From Rhodospirillales bacterium (GTDB taxonomy: Bacteria; Pseudomonadota; Alphaproteobacteria; Acetobacterales; Acetobacteraceae): a stretch of DNA of 7,443 nucleotides. Under the pieces are notes generated by a model, which was given only the letters and a program-made list of their open reading frames with translations, was not told the DNA's origin and did not search any database. Position numbers and translations under genes: made by a program. The stretch spans positions 1 through 7,443 of the forward strand of contig JANXSA010000737.1 of the NCBI GenBank assembly GCA_025352915.1. The letters run 5' to 3'. Shown piece by piece: positions 5,912 to 7,443 of this stretch (positions within the stretch are counted from its first letter, which is position 1; each line of letters opens with the position of its first letter).

Positions 5912-6829
5912 CTACCCGAACAGCAGCGCCTGGGCATTGTCGTGCAACAGCCGGCGCAGGTCGGCGTCCGGCAGGGGGAGGGCGCGGGCGGCGGCGACGG
6001 TGCGGGCGAGATCGAGCAGCGGGTAGTCCGATGCGAACAGCACTTTTTCGCTGCCGCGTTGGCCATGCCAGCGACCGGCGAGGAACTGCATCAGGGCGGG
6101 GGGGTAGGATTTCGGCGACCAGGCCGAGGTGCAGATGTAGAAATTGGCGTGGCGGGCGGCGAGGCGTACCGCCATGTCGGTCCAGGGGTCGCCGATATGG
6201 TGGGCGACGATCACCAGGTCAGGAAAAGCCAAGGCGACATCATCAAGATGCGCGGGATCGTTCGGTGCCATCGGCCAGAGCGGGCCGGGCATGCCGACAT
6301 AGGTGAACAGCTTGAGCCCGAGATCGACGCAGCTTGCATAGAGCGGGTAGTACCAGCGGTCATGCGGCGCGAGCCCCCAGGGCGAGGGCGTGATGTGCAC
6401 GCCAATCAGGTTCGCATCGCCCTGCAGCGCCTGGATGATCCGCGGGTTGCGCATCAGGTCCCAGTACGAGCCCGGCCCATGCTCTGGCGGCATCACCGTG
6501 GCGATCCAGCGCAGCCGCCCGGCCGAGGCGGCACAGAGCCGGGCCAGTTCGGCGTGCAGCGCGTCGAGGGCTTCGAGCGTGGTGGGGTAATAGACCTTGG
6601 CGGCGAGGATACCGCGCGAAACGCCGGCGCGGTCCATCTCGGCCAGCACCTGCTCCAGGCTGCGGCGGGGTGGCACGCCGCCGGGCTGGTCCGGGTGGTG
6701 GAAGGTGCTCATCACCCGGCGCAGGCGGGCATCGTCGGTCCATGGCACCACATCGGCGCGCGCGACGGCGCCGGCCTCGCCGATCCAGGGGGCGTGCAGG
6801 AAGCTGTCGATGATCGGGCCTTCATACAT
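5912..6829 (-). CDS. Amidohydrolase-2 family protein (metal-dependent hydrolase of the TIM-barrel type)
   Basis: This 305-residue cytoplasmic protein of the amidohydrolase_2 (COG2159) group includes hydrolases and decarboxylases. The substrate is unknown. The ATG at 6829 is chosen because MYEGPIIDSFLH matches the normal N-terminal strand with its metal motif, and GGGAG lies seven to eight bases upstream. An in-frame start at 7000 would add 57 Arg-rich residues read out of frame through the neighbour. Visible motifs are IIDSFLH (6-12), IGVHITPSPWG (142-152), FPDLVIVAHHIGDPW (202-216; H210, H211), KVLFASDYPLL (262-272; catalytic D268) and a C-terminal LLHDNAQALLFG typical of the family. The usual DxHxH or DxDxH pattern is D8-x-F10-x-H12, so the first metal ligand position is Phe. 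Its start overlaps the stop of the desaturase gene by one base, which implies co-translation and a shared pathway. Confidence 0.9.
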   Translation of the reverse strand: MYEGPIIDSFLHAPWIGEAGAVARADVVPWTDDARLRRVMSTFHHPDQPGGVPPRRSLEQVLAEMDRAGVSRGILAAKVYYPTTLEALDALHAELARLCAASAGRLRWIATVMPPEHGPGSYWDLMRNPRIIQALQGDANLIGVHITPSPWGLAPHDRWYYPLYASCVDLGLKLFTYVGMPGPLWPMAPNDPAHLDDVALAFPDLVIVAHHIGDPWTDMAVRLAARHANFYICTSAWSPKSYPPALMQFLAGRWHGQRGSEKVLFASDYPLLDLARTVAAARALPLPDADLRRLLHDNAQALLFG

Positions 6830-7443
6830 CAAACGGCTCCCGGTTTTGTGCCGCCGAAGATGTCGCGCAGCATCCGGCGCGCGCCGGCCCATTGCTGGGT
6901 GAAATAACCGCCGGTGGCCAGTGCCTCCTCGGCGCTGGGATCGCCGGTCTCGACGAATTCGCGCGAGAAATCGGCGGTACGGAAGATCATGTCCCACCAC
7001 GGCAGCACGGCGCCGTAATTCACACTGATCTCGCCCGCCGCCGTCACCCCGTGATGCGCGCGATGGAAGCGCGGCGACACCAGCAGCCGCTCGCCGAGCC
7101 AGCCATAGGATACCCGCGCATTGGCATGGCTCAGGCTTTCGATCAGCCGCAGCAGCAAGACCAACAATGGAAACTGCATCGGCGGCACCCCGATCAGCAG
7201 CGCGATCACGGTGAACCAGACAAAGCCGATGATGTCGTCCAGCAAGTGGTTGCGGTCATCCGACCAGAACGTCATCTGGCGTTGCGCATGATGTAGCGCG
7301 TGCAGCGAATACCACCAGCGGAACATGTGGCTGAGCCGGTGGCGCCAGTATTCGCCGAAATCGAGGATGATCGCGTAGAGCAGGAAGGTCAGCACCGCCT
7401 GGCCGAACAGGACCGGAAAAATCCGCTCCAGCGTCGGCGCCAC
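6829..7443 (-). CDS. Sterol desaturase/fatty acid hydroxylase family membrane protein (5' end beyond the window)
   Basis: This is an integral membrane di-iron oxygenase of the fatty acid hydroxylase superfamily (PF04116 type), which hydroxylates or desaturates lipid-like substrates. The last 204 residues are present. The frame is still open at the window's right edge and the first codon there happens to be GTG, so the true start lies outside. The eight-histidine iron site is clear: HRLSH (35-39), HALHH (48-52), SHAN (H106) and HRAHH (127-131). The family ending NYGAVLPWWDMIFRT follows (142-156). Hydrophobic helices lie at about 10-28, 71-87 and 89-100. The C-terminal stretch after 157 is soluble and variable. 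The stop TGA (6829-6831) overlaps the ATG of the amidohydrolase. Substrate could be a sterol or hopanoid, a carotenoid, a fatty acid or an ether lipid; nothing in the window decides this. Confidence 0.92.
   Translation of the reverse strand: MAPTLERIFPVLFGQAVLTFLLYAIILDFGEYWRHRLSHMFRWWYSLHALHHAQRQMTFWSDDRNHLLDDIIGFVWFTVIALLIGVPPMQFPLLVLLLRLIESLSHANARVSYGWLGERLLVSPRFHRAHHGVTAAGEISVNYGAVLPWWDMIFRTADFSREFVETGDPSAEEALATGGYFTQQWAGARRMLRDIFGGTKPGAV
6837..6841 (-). promoter_or_regulatory. Ribosome binding site for the amidohydrolase gene, inside the desaturase gene
   Basis: On the minus strand GGGAG precedes the ATG at 6829 with a seven-base gap and lies within the last codons of the desaturase gene. 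Together with the TGATG stop/start overlap it fixes the amidohydrolase start and supports translational coupling. Confidence 0.65.

Noticed and set aside
5858..6907. 349-codon plus-strand frame across the repeat and opposite the amidohydrolase
   Set aside because: It starts inside the palindromic repeat, is Gly/His/Arg-rich with no recognisable domain, and is antisense to a gene with clear family motifs.
1..7443. CRISPR array, toxin-antitoxin pair or phage defence system
   Set aside because: No regularly spaced repeats, no small paired genes, and every recognisable product is metabolic or transport-related.

Overview
This is a GC-rich window with dense genes, short gaps, GTG/ATG starts and strong G/C third-position bias. 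All of this fits an alphaproteobacterial chromosome. The two intergenic palindromic elements resemble repeats I associate with Acetobacteraceae, but that is recollection and inference, not something the sequence proves. There are no rRNA or tRNA genes, CRISPR arrays, phage genes or transposases.

Left block (1-3392): an import and oxidation unit. On the minus strand, a periplasmic solute-binding protein of the PotD/COG0687 type (919-1959) is followed after four bases by a PotA-type ABC ATPase (start at 914, running off the left edge). The permease genes are expected beyond the edge. Divergent from them, across a 143-base gap, is a DAO-family FAD-dependent oxidoreductase similar to PuuB/OrdL (2103-3392). 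The arrangement suggests uptake of an amine (polyamine-like) and its flavin-dependent oxidation. The exact substrate is not readable from the sequence.

Middle block (3393-5764): the oxidoreductase gene converges on a complete ZntA-type Zn/Cd/Pb-exporting P1B ATPase (3493-5625, minus). The roughly 100 bases between the two stops are filled by a strikingly AT-rich, strand-symmetric three-hairpin element (3398-3490) that should terminate transcription from both sides. The zntA leader carries a TATACT -10 candidate and short direct repeats, but no recognisable MerR-type operator. No regulator gene is in the window.

Right block (5765-7443): a 138-base composite inverted repeat with perfect 16-base arms (5765-5902) sits between the zntA promoter region and a minus-strand two-gene unit. 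That unit is a sterol desaturase/fatty acid hydroxylase-family membrane di-iron enzyme (cut by the right edge), translationally coupled through TGATG to an amidohydrolase-2 family protein (5912-6829). Their joint substrate is unknown.

I see no clear novel defence or mobile system. The most interesting items are the two palindromic intergenic elements and the coupled desaturase-amidohydrolase pair.
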